64,000 nucleotides of DNA from positions 88,193 through 152,192 of the forward strand of contig JAQSDM010000010.1 in assembly GCA_029945945.1 (NCBI GenBank). The letters are read 5' to 3'. Position 1 is the first letter of the stretch. Each line of letters opens with the position of its first letter. The DNA is from Algoriphagus sp. (GTDB lineage: Bacteria > Bacteroidota > Bacteroidia > Cytophagales > Cyclobacteriaceae). This document shows, one piece after another, positions 45,417 through 54,806 of this stretch. A program made the translations under genes and the position numbers. Under the pieces are notes generated by a model. It was not told the origin of the DNA. It saw only the letters and a program-made list of their open reading frames with translations, and did not search any database.

Positions 45417-45480
45417 ACGGAAGTCGGAAGACCGCAGACCGAAGTATTGCTTCCGTCTCCCGTCTTCTGTCTTCGGTCTC
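45416..45480. repeat. Intercistronic imperfect palindrome built of GAAGAC-like units
   Basis: Two 30-base arms, about 24 of 30 positions complementary, flank a 5-base loop (TATTG). Each arm is made of 8-base units close to GAAGACCG/GACGGAAG. The sequence looks unlike ordinary coding or leader DNA and resembles REP-type or intergenic palindromic elements. It could stabilise mRNA or set the ratio of the two subunits. Confidence 0.8.
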
Positions 45481-45494
45481 AAAAAAGACCCAAA

Positions 45495-46154
45495 ATGCTG
45501 ACAAAAGATCAAATCGCTCAAAGAATCGCCAAAGAGGTGAAAAACGGGCAATACATAAATCTGGGAATTGGGATCCCGACTTTGGTCGCTAATTATATTC
45601 CCTCAAATCTTGACGTGGTTTTGCAATCTGAAAACGGATTGCTTGGAATCGGCCCCTTCCCTACTGAAGACAATGTAGACCCGGATCTGATCAATGCCGG
45701 AAAGCAGACCATCACGATGACCAAAGGCTCTGCGCTTTTCAACTCAGCTGATTCTTTCGCAATGATCCGGGGAGGTCATGTTCATCTGACGATTCTTGGA
45801 GCAATGGAAGTTTCGGAAAACGGAGATATAGCCAACTGGAAGATTCCGGGCAAAATGGTAAAAGGAATGGGCGGAGCGATGGATTTGGTAGCTTCAGCAG
45901 AAAATATCATCGTGGCCATGCAACATTGCTCCAAGGAAGGGCAATCAAAATTACTTCCCGACTGCAGTCTTCCAATTACAGGCATTCGATGCGTGAAAAA
46001 AATAGTTTCGGATCTGGCGGTTTTGGAGATTGCGCCTGAGGGAGGATTTATTTTGCTCGAAAGGGCGCCCGGAGTAACTGTGGAAGAAATCAAGGCAAAA
46101 ACTGCCGGCAAATTGATCATCAATGGGGATATTCCCGAGATGGTTTTTGAATAA
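45495..46154 (+). CDS. scoB: 3-oxoacid CoA-transferase subunit B
   Basis: 219 aa from the ATG at 45495; a longer in-frame start would run through the palindrome and is rejected. LGIGIPTLVANY opens the family, and LQSENGLLGIGP holds the catalytic Glu46 (SENG) that forms the glutamyl-CoA intermediate. It pairs with scoA upstream. Confidence 0.93.
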   Translation: MLTKDQIAQRIAKEVKNGQYINLGIGIPTLVANYIPSNLDVVLQSENGLLGIGPFPTEDNVDPDLINAGKQTITMTKGSALFNSADSFAMIRGGHVHLTILGAMEVSENGDIANWKIPGKMVKGMGGAMDLVASAENIIVAMQHCSKEGQSKLLPDCSLPITGIRCVKKIVSDLAVLEIAPEGGFILLERAPGVTVEEIKAKTAGKLIINGDIPEMVFE

Positions 46155-46212
46155 ATAAAACAAGAATGAACTCCCCCAATTCGGTTTGGGTTTACTTCAA
46201 AAATTTGGCTCA

Positions 46213-46551
46213 ATGAAAAAATCTGAAATTAACATTCAAGTAGAATTAGATATCAATAACCTTCCGAAGAATATCAAATGGGATGCAACTGACAAAGACG
46301 GGGATGGAATGGAATCAACCAAAAGTCTCAGTCTGAACATTTGGGACAACCTAAATCATAGTACACTAAGGATTGATTTGTGGACCGATGATATGTCGGT
46401 AGTGGAAATGAAAAGATTCTACATCGATATCATCGGAGGAATGGCTCAGACAGTTCTTACCAGCACAGGAGATGAATATATGGCAGAAGAAATGAAAGAA
46501 CTTTGCGACAGATTGGTGAAACACGTCAATGAAGAAAACAGCAAAAAATAA
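46213..46551 (+). CDS. gldC: Gliding motility protein GldC
   Basis: 112 aa from the ATG at 46213. SEINIQVELDINNLPKNI, IKWDATDKDGDGMESTKSL and MAEEMKELCDRL match GldC, a small soluble protein required for normal gliding in flavobacteria. Its molecular role is not known. It is encoded apart from the core gld/spr genes here, 58 bases after scoB, and has its own terminator. A partner gldB is not in the window. Confidence 0.88.
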   Translation: MKKSEINIQVELDINNLPKNIKWDATDKDGDGMESTKSLSLNIWDNLNHSTLRIDLWTDDMSVVEMKRFYIDIIGGMAQTVLTSTGDEYMAEEMKELCDRLVKHVNEENSKK

Positions 46552-46575
46552 TACTTGAGCTAGAATAAAACCTTT

Positions 46576-46601
46576 AAGCCTGAATAAAATCAGGCTTTTT
46601 T
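46576..46601 (+). terminator. Terminator after gldC
   Basis: AAGCCTGA/TCAGGCTT stem with a 6-base A/T loop, followed by a T run. Confidence 0.85.
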
Positions 46602-46785
46602 GGTTTTAGTATTTAATACTTTTTGAAAAACGATTTTTCGGATTTTACAATAAAATCAAACTCCTGTTTATTAATCGTTAATGATCTTACCTAATTATTT
46701 TTGATTTCTAGAAAATACCGCTCAGTTTCCATTTTTGCCCAATTTGGCCAAGGATAAACTGTTAAGATTTTTTAAAACAGGATCA

Positions 46786-46814
46786 TTGTTTATTGGCTTT
46801 TTACTATAAATTTC
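46786..46814 (+). promoter_or_regulatory. Candidate promoter of the TonB-dependent receptor gene
   Basis: TTG at 46786-46788, an 18-base spacer and TAAATTTC at 46807-46814 (one mismatch to TAnnTTTG). The 275 bases between the gldC terminator and the start hold nothing else that I can see. Confidence 0.4.
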
Positions 46815-46876
46815 GACCCTAACGAGTTATACCTAAGTCAAAAACAATTACCCTAAAACTAAATCCAATTTAGCCT

Positions 46877-49800
46877 ATGAGCAATTTTACCAGCAAAATT
46901 TTGGGCACAGTATTTACCCTCCTAATTCTGGTTTCCCTGGGAACCGGAAAAGTGTTTGCACAAACGACCATCTCTGGTACTGTGATTGACGCTGATTCCA
47001 AAGAAACCTTGGTTGGAGTAAATATTATTGTCAAAGGAAAAGTGATCGGAACCATCTCTGACCTTTCCGGAAAATTCACATTAAATGTAAATCAGGAACC
47101 TCCTTTCACTTTGGTGTTTTCCATGGTGGGTTTTACAACTCAGGAAGTAGAGATTACAGGTGGAATATCAAACCTTGAAATTGAGCTTGCTGAAAGCACC
47201 ATTCTCGGACAGGAAGTTGTGATTTCAGCTTCCAGGGTGGAAGAAAGTTTGATGCAATCTCCCGTTTCCATTGAGAAAATGGACATCATAGCCATTCGGG
47301 AAGCACCTCAGGCAAGCTTTTATGATGCTTTGAACAGTATGAAAGGTGTGGAAATGAGCACTCAATCACTAACTTTCAAATCTTTCAACACTCGTGGTTT
47401 CAATGCCAATGGTAACGTACGAACTGTACAAATGATCGATGGAATGGATAATCAGGCTCCAGGTCTGAATTTCTCCGTTGGAAACATTGTAGGTATTTCA
47501 GAACTCGACTTGGAAAGTGTTGAGTTACTTCCGGGTGCATCTTCTGCTCTTTATGGACCAAATGCCATCAACGGAATCTTGCTGATGAACTCAAAGAATC
47601 CTTTTCAGTATCAGGGGCTTTCTGCCAGTGTGAAAACAGGTATCATGGATGAGTCAAACAGAACCAATCCTACAACGGGTTTTTATGATTTCAGTGCCCG
47701 ATATGCCAAGGCTATCAATGATAAGTTAGCATTCAAGGTTAACGTCCAGTATTTAAAGGCCGATGACTGGCAGGCAAATGATTTCAGAGACCAATCACTT
47801 TTGAATGGGTCAACAATTGAATCCGGCAACCAACAAAATAATCCAGGCTACAATGGTGTGAATATCTATGGTGATGAAACCAACGTCAACATGAATAGCG
47901 TAGCCCAATCGATGATCGCAGCAGGAGTTTTACCCGCCGGTGCCTTGGCATTGATTCCAAACACATTTGTTTCAAGAACCGGTTATCAGGAAAGCGATTT
48001 GGCTGATTATGGCACTAAGTCTTTGAAGCTGAATGCGGCATTGCACTGGAGGCTAAATGACCGTGTAGAAGCAATTCTCCAAGGTAATTATGGTTTTGGT
48101 ACAACAGTTTATACCGGTGCAGACAGATATTCAATTGCCAACTTTAAGTTGGGTCAATATAAAGCAGAGCTTCGGGGAGCTAATTGGTACGTAAGAGCTT
48201 ACACCACTCAGGAGAGATCTGGTGATGCATTTGCAGTAGGTATTGCTGCTCAAGGTGTGAATGAAGCATGGAAGCCAAGTACTACTTGGTTCCCGCAATA
48301 TGTAGGTGCTTATGCTCAGGCAATCCAGGCCGGAGTTCCTGCAGCTCAGGCTCATCTTGCAGCTCGTGGTTTTGCTGATCAGGGGAGATTTGTGCCAGGC
48401 TCTACAGAGTTTAATAATGCTCTTAGTGCCGTTACCTCAAGGCCAATCCCAGGTAATGCATCAGGTGTAGGTGCTCAGTTTGTTGACAAAACCAATCTTT
48501 ATCATGTGGAAGGATCTTACAACTTTTCTGAGCAAATCAAGTTCGCTGAATTCATCATTGGAGCGAACTATCGCGTGTATGATTTGAATTCTGAAGGAAC
48601 CTTATTTCAACTGGATGAAAATGGTGAGGAATTCAACATAACAGAATACGGAGGATATGTTCAGGGATCTAAGAAACTGTTTAATGACAAATTCAAATTG
48701 ACAGCTTCTGCCAGATATGATAAAAATGAAAATTTTGATGGCCAATGGTCTCCCAGAGTTTCGGGAGTATACACAGCAGGAAATCACAACTTCAGAGCCT
48801 CTTATCAGACCGGTTTCAGACTTCCAACAACTCAGGATCAATACATAAATTTAATGACTCCACAGGCGAGATTATTAGGTGGTCTTCCGCTCTTCAGAGA
48901 TCTGTACAACTTTAACACAAACCCAGTTTATACGCTGTCAACAGTCTCTACTTTTGGTGCTGCTGTATTAGCAGATACCAAACCTGGTTCTCCTGTATAT
49001 CAGGCAAGTATCCAACAGGCTACCCAATTGGCTATTCAGCAAGCTACTGCGATTGTAACTCAACAGGTTCAAGCAGGTTTAATCCCTCCGAGCCAGGCTC
49101 CGGCTGCGATCGCAGCTTTAGTTCCACAGTTGGTTCCTGTAATCGCCGCGCGGTTGGTTCCTGGAAATGCTGCTGCTGCTAATCAAGGCAAACTAAAAGA
49201 AGCTGAATTGACCACCTTTCAGCCGGAAAGAGTAAAATCTTTCGAAATTGGCTACAAAGGAGTTTGGTCAAACAGATTGTTGGTTGACGCATATGCATAT
49301 TTCAACAGATTCGAAAACTTCATAGGTGGTCAGGTATTGGTACAGGATAAAAATCCTGATCCAAATAATCCTGCTTCAGCACTGGGATTGAATCTGCTAA
49401 GTGCAAATACCAGAAATGTGTATTCACTCCCTACAAACAGAACTGAGATTTTAGAATCTTGGGGATGGGCTGTAGGTTTGGATTACAAGCTTGCCAGGAA
49501 TTATAGCTTAGGAGGTAACGTTTCTTACAATACGCTTTCAAATCTTGAGGATTTTGCTGAAACTGGTTTTCAGCCAAGCTTTAACACCCCTGAATATCGC
49601 TATGTAATTAACTTTGCAAACAGAGAGATTGTGAAAAACCTTGGATTTGCTCTTTCTTACAGATGGCAGGGTGAATTCGTTTGGCAGTCTTCTTTCGTAG
49701 CACCAGCAGTTTCTTCACAGCAACTTTCAGTAATTCCGGCTTACGGCGCATTTGATGCTCAGCTAAGCTATAAATTGAAAAGCATGAAATCAATCCTGAA

Positions 49801-49909
49801 AGTTGGGGGATCTAACCTCTTCAACAGTGGATATACCCAAGCTTGGGGTAACCCAACAGTTGGAACGATGTACTTCGTGAGTTTGACTTTCGATGAGTTC
49901 CTGAATTAA
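46877..49909 (+). CDS. TonB-dependent receptor with carboxypeptidase-regulatory-like domain
   Basis: 1010-aa outer-membrane protein. A signal peptide (ILGTVFTLLILVSLGTGKVFA) is followed by a carboxypeptidase-regulatory-like domain (TISGTVIDADSKETLVGVNI), then the plug (FNTRGFNANGNVRTVQMIDG, GASSALYGPNAINGILLM) and a 22-strand beta-barrel with aromatic C-terminus (MYFVSLTFDEFLN). Residues about 705-768 are an Ala/Gln-rich insertion in an extracellular loop region. No SusD-like partner follows, so it is not a SusC/D pair; substrate (siderophore, vitamin, peptide or glycan) unknown. Confidence 0.9.
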   Translation: MSNFTSKILGTVFTLLILVSLGTGKVFAQTTISGTVIDADSKETLVGVNIIVKGKVIGTISDLSGKFTLNVNQEPPFTLVFSMVGFTTQEVEITGGISNLEIELAESTILGQEVVISASRVEESLMQSPVSIEKMDIIAIREAPQASFYDALNSMKGVEMSTQSLTFKSFNTRGFNANGNVRTVQMIDGMDNQAPGLNFSVGNIVGISELDLESVELLPGASSALYGPNAINGILLMNSKNPFQYQGLSASVKTGIMDESNRTNPTTGFYDFSARYAKAINDKLAFKVNVQYLKADDWQANDFRDQSLLNGSTIESGNQQNNPGYNGVNIYGDETNVNMNSVAQSMIAAGVLPAGALALIPNTFVSRTGYQESDLADYGTKSLKLNAALHWRLNDRVEAILQGNYGFGTTVYTGADRYSIANFKLGQYKAELRGANWYVRAYTTQERSGDAFAVGIAAQGVNEAWKPSTTWFPQYVGAYAQAIQAGVPAAQAHLAARGFADQGRFVPGSTEFNNALSAVTSRPIPGNASGVGAQFVDKTNLYHVEGSYNFSEQIKFAEFIIGANYRVYDLNSEGTLFQLDENGEEFNITEYGGYVQGSKKLFNDKFKLTASARYDKNENFDGQWSPRVSGVYTAGNHNFRASYQTGFRLPTTQDQYINLMTPQARLLGGLPLFRDLYNFNTNPVYTLSTVSTFGAAVLADTKPGSPVYQASIQQATQLAIQQATAIVTQQVQAGLIPPSQAPAAIAALVPQLVPVIAARLVPGNAAAANQGKLKEAELTTFQPERVKSFEIGYKGVWSNRLLVDAYAYFNRFENFIGGQVLVQDKNPDPNNPASALGLNLLSANTRNVYSLPTNRTEILESWGWAVGLDYKLARNYSLGGNVSYNTLSNLEDFAETGFQPSFNTPEYRYVINFANREIVKNLGFALSYRWQGEFVWQSSFVAPAVSSQQLSVIPAYGAFDAQLSYKLKSMKSILKVGGSNLFNSGYTQAWGNPTVGTMYFVSLTFDEFLN

Positions 49910-49936
49910 ATAGAAATCAAACAATCTGATTACCCG

Positions 49937-49968
49937 AAAGCCACCTGAAAAGGTGGCTTTCTTTATTT
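49937..49968. terminator. Bidirectional terminator between the TonB receptor and the PIG-L gene
   Basis: AAAGCCACCT/AGGTGGCTTT around a GAAA tetraloop, with CTTTATTTTA after it on the plus strand. Confidence 0.85.
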
Positions 49969-50817
49969 TACTTCATGAAAGTATTCCCGATCAAAGATCC
50001 TTGAATAAATCCAGGCCGGAACCTTATCGTGATAGGGCATCAGATCTTTTAGTACTGCCTGCTGGGTCTGATGTGCTTTCATTACTTCCAAAACCCGGTG
50101 AAAATAGGGCTGAGTTGAAACAGAAAAATCAGGTTTCGGTAGCCCTTGATTAAGATCTTTTGGATAGTTCCTTTGAAACCCGGATGAAAGCTTGAGCGCA
50201 ACCTGAATCTGTTTGGGTGATAGGGTCACTTGAAAAAGCTGAGTTGGGGAAAAATCTGATTTTCCGGAATTCTCCAGAAATACTTGCTCCATAGCGATCC
50301 CGCTCAACTTATGATCAGAATGACCATAAAGCCCGACTTTTGAATCATACGAAAGGAGGATATCAGGCTGAAGCTGATTGATCATTCCAAGTGCAATTCC
50401 CTTGATACTATCCAATCCCATTTCATCTAATCCGCCATCGGGATAATCCAGAAGATGCAACTTTTCGACTCCGATAATCTTTGCAGACTGTTGCATTTCC
50501 AAAGCTCTCAGTCTGGCCAATTCTTCTTTGGTGTAAGATTCACCAGAGTTTCCAGCTTCACCTTTCGTCAGGCAAATTAAATGAACTTCATGTCCTTGCG
50601 CAATCAGGTTCATGAGAGTCCCTGAGACGGTGACCTCATCATCAGGATGAGGGAAAAAAGCCATAATCCTAAGTTTGGAACTTGATTCTACCAAGCTTTC
50701 TTTTTGTGAGATATCTGAGTCATGTAGCTGACTCTTTCCAATCAGGATGAGTATAAAAGGAAATAGCAGGAGAATCATGATGATCACTCCTGCTATTCGT
50801 ATTAAAGGTTTTCTCAT
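49963..50817 (-). CDS. PIG-L family deacetylase
   Basis: 284 aa, LmbE-like zinc deacetylase. FFPHPDDEVTVSG gives the HPDDE zinc motif, and LYGHSDHKLSG the third metal His. The N-terminus (IAGVIIMILLLFPFILILIG) is a membrane anchor, so the enzyme should act at the periplasmic face on an N-acetylated sugar conjugate. It is the second gene of a two-gene operon (ATGA overlap with the upstream gene). Confidence 0.87.
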   Translation of the reverse strand: MRKPLIRIAGVIIMILLLFPFILILIGKSQLHDSDISQKESLVESSSKLRIMAFFPHPDDEVTVSGTLMNLIAQGHEVHLICLTKGEAGNSGESYTKEELARLRALEMQQSAKIIGVEKLHLLDYPDGGLDEMGLDSIKGIALGMINQLQPDILLSYDSKVGLYGHSDHKLSGIAMEQVFLENSGKSDFSPTQLFQVTLSPKQIQVALKLSSGFQRNYPKDLNQGLPKPDFSVSTQPYFHRVLEVMKAHQTQQAVLKDLMPYHDKVPAWIYSRIFDREYFHEVK

Positions 50818-53800
50818 TCTTCGTTTAAAAGTGTACTTAGGAAGCTGACAAGGTCTCTAAGCTCTCTCTTGGACAAGATAGTTCCCATTGGAGGCATACT
50901 TGAAGCTGCCAGTTGGGAAGTTTTGATTTCTGATCTAGAAATAAGCTTTTCCTGTTCAGCCCCAACTTTTACTGTAAACCCTGCAGGTGATTCTGAAATC
51001 ATAGTTCCGGTCAGCTTTTCTCCGTTTTTCAATTCTATGGTTACTAAACCAAATCCCGGAGACAATCTTGCACTGGGCTCCACCAAAGCAATCAGCAATT
51101 CTTCCCGGCTCAATTTATTTCCAATTCCATTAATTCTTGGACCCGCATTTCCTCCCATGTCATCGTATGCGTGGCAACGAATACACTGAGCAGTTTGATT
51201 TTGGAAAAAGATATTTCTGCCGGTTCGAACACTTCCCTCAGCCAAAGCTCCTGCATACTTTTTCCATTCTACCCCACCAGCTTTCTCGTCAAGTAAGGCT
51301 GTGAATTTTGTTTTGAGCTCCGGTGATTTAGTCGCTGTGATAGCTTCTTCCAGTTCGATCCAGGTGCCTTCCGGTAATTTACCTTTCTGGAAATCCGCCA
51401 AAATCAAATCCCACTCTTTCAGGCTTTTGCTATCAGGAAGTCCGCCTAGTGTAATCAAAGCTGTTTGCTTTTCTGCAATTGTCCTTTTCTGGATGATATC
51501 CGTAAGAAGTTTCACTTTTTGCTCATTTGGCAAGGAAGTTTCTGAAAGCATAGATAGACCTGCTACTCTTAACCCTTCTCTGTTGTCGCTCATGGCAAAA
51601 GTGATAGCCTCTGACAATAGGGTCGAATTCATTGCATTCAGAGACATCAAAGCCTGAACTTTCACCGCCTCAGATGGATCGGTTTTAAGTTTAGCAAGAA
51701 GTTCTTTCTCGGCTTCAATGAAAGTCAATTTACCCATTGCTTTTGCAGATTCTATTCTGATTTCTTCCTCTGAAGAATTGAGCTGAGCGAGCAAAGCATC
51801 TTTTGAAACTTCCCGAACTAATCCCGGGTCACGCTCTACAACACCTCTGTATCGACCGTCAACACGATCGACGAGCGAAGGTTTAGCCCAGGTACCAATT
51901 GCAGCGATAGCTTCTTTTTTTAATGGCAAAGGAATATCTGTTTTGCCGGAATAAGCCAATAAGTTATTTAGGTTTTTAACCTCTCCTACCCGCTGATTCG
52001 CACTGATTACTCTTCGCATCAAAGGTTCGCTTTGAAAGCTTGTACTGGTCGCAAGGTCAGCTAAAGCAGGCAAGGCAGCCGGTACGGAAAAATCATCGTG
52101 AATGGCACGAGCCGCTTCTGTTACAATCAGTTCATCAGAATCCTGAAGGAATTTCGTCAGTTCAGGGGATTCAAGCCTTCTGAGAGCAATTACAGCTCCC
52201 ATTCTTACTGCTTTTGAAGGATTAGTGGAAAGAGCTGCTAAAGGAGCAACTTGACCAATTCTTGAAAGCGCTAAAGTCGCTGCATGTCTCAGATACGCAT
52301 CAACATCATTGTTTGATTCCAAAAGAGCGATCAAAGGCTGAATTGCATCCTGATTTGAAGTGCGTCCCAAAGCTTCTGCGCTGAAGAATCGAACGCGTGG
52401 TTCAGCGTCTTTTAACCCTACCATCAATTCTTTTCCGGCTTTTGGATAGCGAATATCACCCAACCACTTTGCCGCCTGTGCTTTGATCTCCGGATCAGAA
52501 TCACTTAACAATTTGACAATTCCATCCGCATAAGACATATCTTCCATTCTTGCCAACTGGCTCAATCCTATAATTGCATGAATCCTGGCATACTGATTTG
52601 ATTTGTCAGCAATTACTTCTTCGAAAATCTCAGCACCATCATCCTCTCGTTTTGCCAATTCAAATTGAGCTTTACGGCGAACTCTCAAGTCTTCATGATA
52701 GAGTCTGGTTTTCAATTCTTTTTCATCCAATTTCTTGAAATCAGACTTCAATTGGTTTTCAGTATCTTTTTGAATTTCCCATCCTTTGGCACTTTCATCT
52801 TCCAGCTTCCAAATTCTTCCGTAGTTTTTGGTACCCCATCCATCTATCCAGTCAGCAACATAAAGAGCCCCATCTGGTCCAAAATCCAAACCTGTTGGCA
52901 ATACTCCTGAAAGGATTTGCTCAGTTGATGTCATTTCAAAACTGGCACCTTTTGGCTGGAGTTTGAATGCGTGGATTCCGGAACGAGCCGGGCTTCCAAC
53001 AAATTCCACCACGAAAAAGCTATCCTTCCACTTCGGTCCAAGACCTGTTCCAGGATTGAAAACCATACCTGTTGGGCCACTGACATAGTTTTGAATGCAT
53101 GGAGTAATGAATGCTGCCTGTCCTTCCCAACGTGGTAAATAAAGCTTTTCGTCCATCCAAACTTTATAAGAATTATTATCAGGATCCCGATATTTACCGA
53201 ACTGCCAGTTGATTCTCCAGCCAGAGTCCGAACCATTGGTTAAGTAAACCAAGCGTTCTTTTTCGCCTGCATGATCTCCGTCGTTATCAACTGAAATCAG
53301 ATTATTATAAGCATCAAAAACAAACTCGTGGGTATTTCTCACACCCATTGCAAAAATCTCAAAATCACTTCCGTCCGGATTGGATCTTGCGATTACACCG
53401 CGGTTCGGATACTTCCATTCAGTTCCGTCAGGGCCTTTTCCATTGAATCCAATATCACCGATTCCCCAATAAACACGGCCATCGGGTCCCATTTCCAAAC
53501 CGGACATACCATGAGCTCCAAATCCAATATGAATGCCGTAACCGTGAGAAATGGATGTTTTTTCGTCCATTATACCATCCTCATTTTTGTCAACCAACCT
53601 CCAAACATCAGGTCCTACTCCGACATATAATGCATCTTCACCCATCATGACTGCTCCGGCAACGTCGGTTACCTCATCGTTGAAGTCCTCAACAGCCATT
53701 TGGGACCAATCCGCCAATCCATCACCATCTGTATCCCTCAGCTTGAAAACTTGCTCCTTTTGTACAGTCATATCTCGCCAATCGTGCGAACCATCACCAT

Positions 53801-54230
53801 TTAAATCTGTAAGCCATTCATTTTCTGCAGATCGTTCCGGTGAAAGCTCTGAATGAAGAAATGCTCTTTTATCTTCAATTGTCTGAAGACTTATAGACCG
53901 GATTTCCCAATCCTGATGACCACGAATATCAAATTCAGAGTCTTTTTGTCTATTGGTTCTTGAATAATAGAGGTCACCATTATCTGTAATGTGAATTGCA
54001 ATGGGATCATAAACCAACGAATCCATCGCCCAAAGAGATAATTTCAATCCGGGGCTAAGAATTGGATTTACCTGGGCTTCAATTGCCTGAACTATCGGAG
54101 TAATCTCCTCTTTGGTGAAAGATTTAATCCGCAGATCAACAGGTTCTTCTTTTTTGCAAGAAAAAATTAAGGGAAAAGCTACCAGTCCCAACAGGACGGC
54201 ACTCTTAAATTGGAATTTGGTGTGAGGCAT
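50814..54230 (-). CDS. Multidomain lipoprotein: PVC-type dehydrogenase, HEAT repeats, cytochrome c
   Basis: 1138 aa from the ATG at 54230. VAFPLIFSCKKEE is a lipoprotein signal. The first ~480 residues form a membrane-bound dehydrogenase-type beta-propeller containing Ca-binding-like loops (DLNGDGSHDW, DTDGDGLADW, DKNEDGIMDE). Residues ~540-980 are HEAT/PBS-lyase repeats. The C-terminus has one c-type heme motif CIRCH near residue 1015 inside the putative heme-binding domain. Planctomycete-like proteins with this order are thought to oxidise sugars or alcohols. It is co-transcribed with the PIG-L gene. Confidence 0.87.
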   Translation of the reverse strand: MPHTKFQFKSAVLLGLVAFPLIFSCKKEEPVDLRIKSFTKEEITPIVQAIEAQVNPILSPGLKLSLWAMDSLVYDPIAIHITDNGDLYYSRTNRQKDSEFDIRGHQDWEIRSISLQTIEDKRAFLHSELSPERSAENEWLTDLNGDGSHDWRDMTVQKEQVFKLRDTDGDGLADWSQMAVEDFNDEVTDVAGAVMMGEDALYVGVGPDVWRLVDKNEDGIMDEKTSISHGYGIHIGFGAHGMSGLEMGPDGRVYWGIGDIGFNGKGPDGTEWKYPNRGVIARSNPDGSDFEIFAMGVRNTHEFVFDAYNNLISVDNDGDHAGEKERLVYLTNGSDSGWRINWQFGKYRDPDNNSYKVWMDEKLYLPRWEGQAAFITPCIQNYVSGPTGMVFNPGTGLGPKWKDSFFVVEFVGSPARSGIHAFKLQPKGASFEMTSTEQILSGVLPTGLDFGPDGALYVADWIDGWGTKNYGRIWKLEDESAKGWEIQKDTENQLKSDFKKLDEKELKTRLYHEDLRVRRKAQFELAKREDDGAEIFEEVIADKSNQYARIHAIIGLSQLARMEDMSYADGIVKLLSDSDPEIKAQAAKWLGDIRYPKAGKELMVGLKDAEPRVRFFSAEALGRTSNQDAIQPLIALLESNNDVDAYLRHAATLALSRIGQVAPLAALSTNPSKAVRMGAVIALRRLESPELTKFLQDSDELIVTEAARAIHDDFSVPAALPALADLATSTSFQSEPLMRRVISANQRVGEVKNLNNLLAYSGKTDIPLPLKKEAIAAIGTWAKPSLVDRVDGRYRGVVERDPGLVREVSKDALLAQLNSSEEEIRIESAKAMGKLTFIEAEKELLAKLKTDPSEAVKVQALMSLNAMNSTLLSEAITFAMSDNREGLRVAGLSMLSETSLPNEQKVKLLTDIIQKRTIAEKQTALITLGGLPDSKSLKEWDLILADFQKGKLPEGTWIELEEAITATKSPELKTKFTALLDEKAGGVEWKKYAGALAEGSVRTGRNIFFQNQTAQCIRCHAYDDMGGNAGPRINGIGNKLSREELLIALVEPSARLSPGFGLVTIELKNGEKLTGTMISESPAGFTVKVGAEQEKLISRSEIKTSQLAASSMPPMGTILSKRELRDLVSFLSTLLNEE

Positions 54231-54316
54231 GCTTGGGTTTGAGTTGGATTCAAACTCCAAATTAATCAAAAAGTGATTCGAGAAAAGCCCATTGGTATAA
54301 AGCTGGCATAAAAACA

Positions 54317-54343
54317 AAAATCCCGATCAAGGATCGGGATTTT
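54317..54343 (-). terminator. Terminator of the tRNA-Glu transcript
   Basis: AAAATCCCGATC (54317-54328) pairs perfectly with GATCGGGATTTT (54332-54343) around a 3-base loop; on the minus strand a T-rich tail follows. It lies 75 bases after the second tRNA in the direction of transcription and upstream of the lipoprotein gene. Confidence 0.75.
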
Positions 54344-54417
54344 GTGCACTTTAACCACTAACAACCATAAAACAAAAATGATATAAGAATTTTAAAGTTC
54401 AACCTTTAAAGTCTAAG

Positions 54418-54489
54418 TAGTCGGTACGGGAATCGAACCCGTGTTTCATCCGTGAAAGGGACGTGTCCTAACCCCTAGACGAACCGACC
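54418..54489 (-). tRNA. tRNA-Glu (UUC)
   Basis: 72-nt tRNA on the minus strand, from GGTCGGT to ACCGACTA. The anticodon arm is CGTCC-CTTTCAC-GGATG with anticodon TTC, and the T arm contains GGTTCGATTCC. No CCA is encoded. It is identical to the copy at 54543-54614 and probably transcribed with it. Confidence 0.96.
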
Positions 54490-54542
54490 TTGGGTTAAAT
54501 AATTTCAATAATACAGCTAAGGCCCTGATAATAAGCTGTTTG

Positions 54543-54614
54543 TAGTCGGTACGGGAATCGAACCCGTGTTTCATCCGTGAAAGGGACGTGTCCTAACCCC
54601 TAGACGAACCGACC
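54543..54614 (-). tRNA. tRNA-Glu (UUC), second identical copy
   Basis: Same 72-nt sequence and anticodon TTC as the copy at 54418-54489, lying upstream of it in the direction of transcription with 53 bases between. A perfect-consensus promoter lies just upstream. Confidence 0.96.
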
Positions 54615-54654
54615 TTCTAAAACCATGAAAAACGTGCTTTTTCAAATGGTTGTG

Positions 54655-54686
54655 CAAATATAGAAGCTTAACCTTAAAATAACAAA
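54655..54686 (-). promoter_or_regulatory. Promoter of the tRNA-Glu pair
   Basis: On the minus strand TTTG (complement of 54683-54686), a 20-base spacer and TATATTTG (complement of 54655-54662): an exact match to the Bacteroidota TTTG...TAnnTTTG promoter. Transcription would start near 54648. Confidence 0.7.
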
Positions 54687-54806
54687 GTGGCCTCAGAAAT
54701 TTATTTGGTTTGAAAGCTAAAAACCTGAACCAAAGGAATAAAATTTTCTTTAGAAGGAATGTAAGTCTTTTATCTAATTTCGTCTTTTACAGATCACTTA
54801 TTCTCC

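Noticed and set aside
48970..49200. The Ala/Gln-rich segment of the TonB receptor as a frameshift or chimeric junction
   Set aside because: The reading frame continues without break through recognisable barrel strands on both sides, so it is a true in-frame insertion or a loop.
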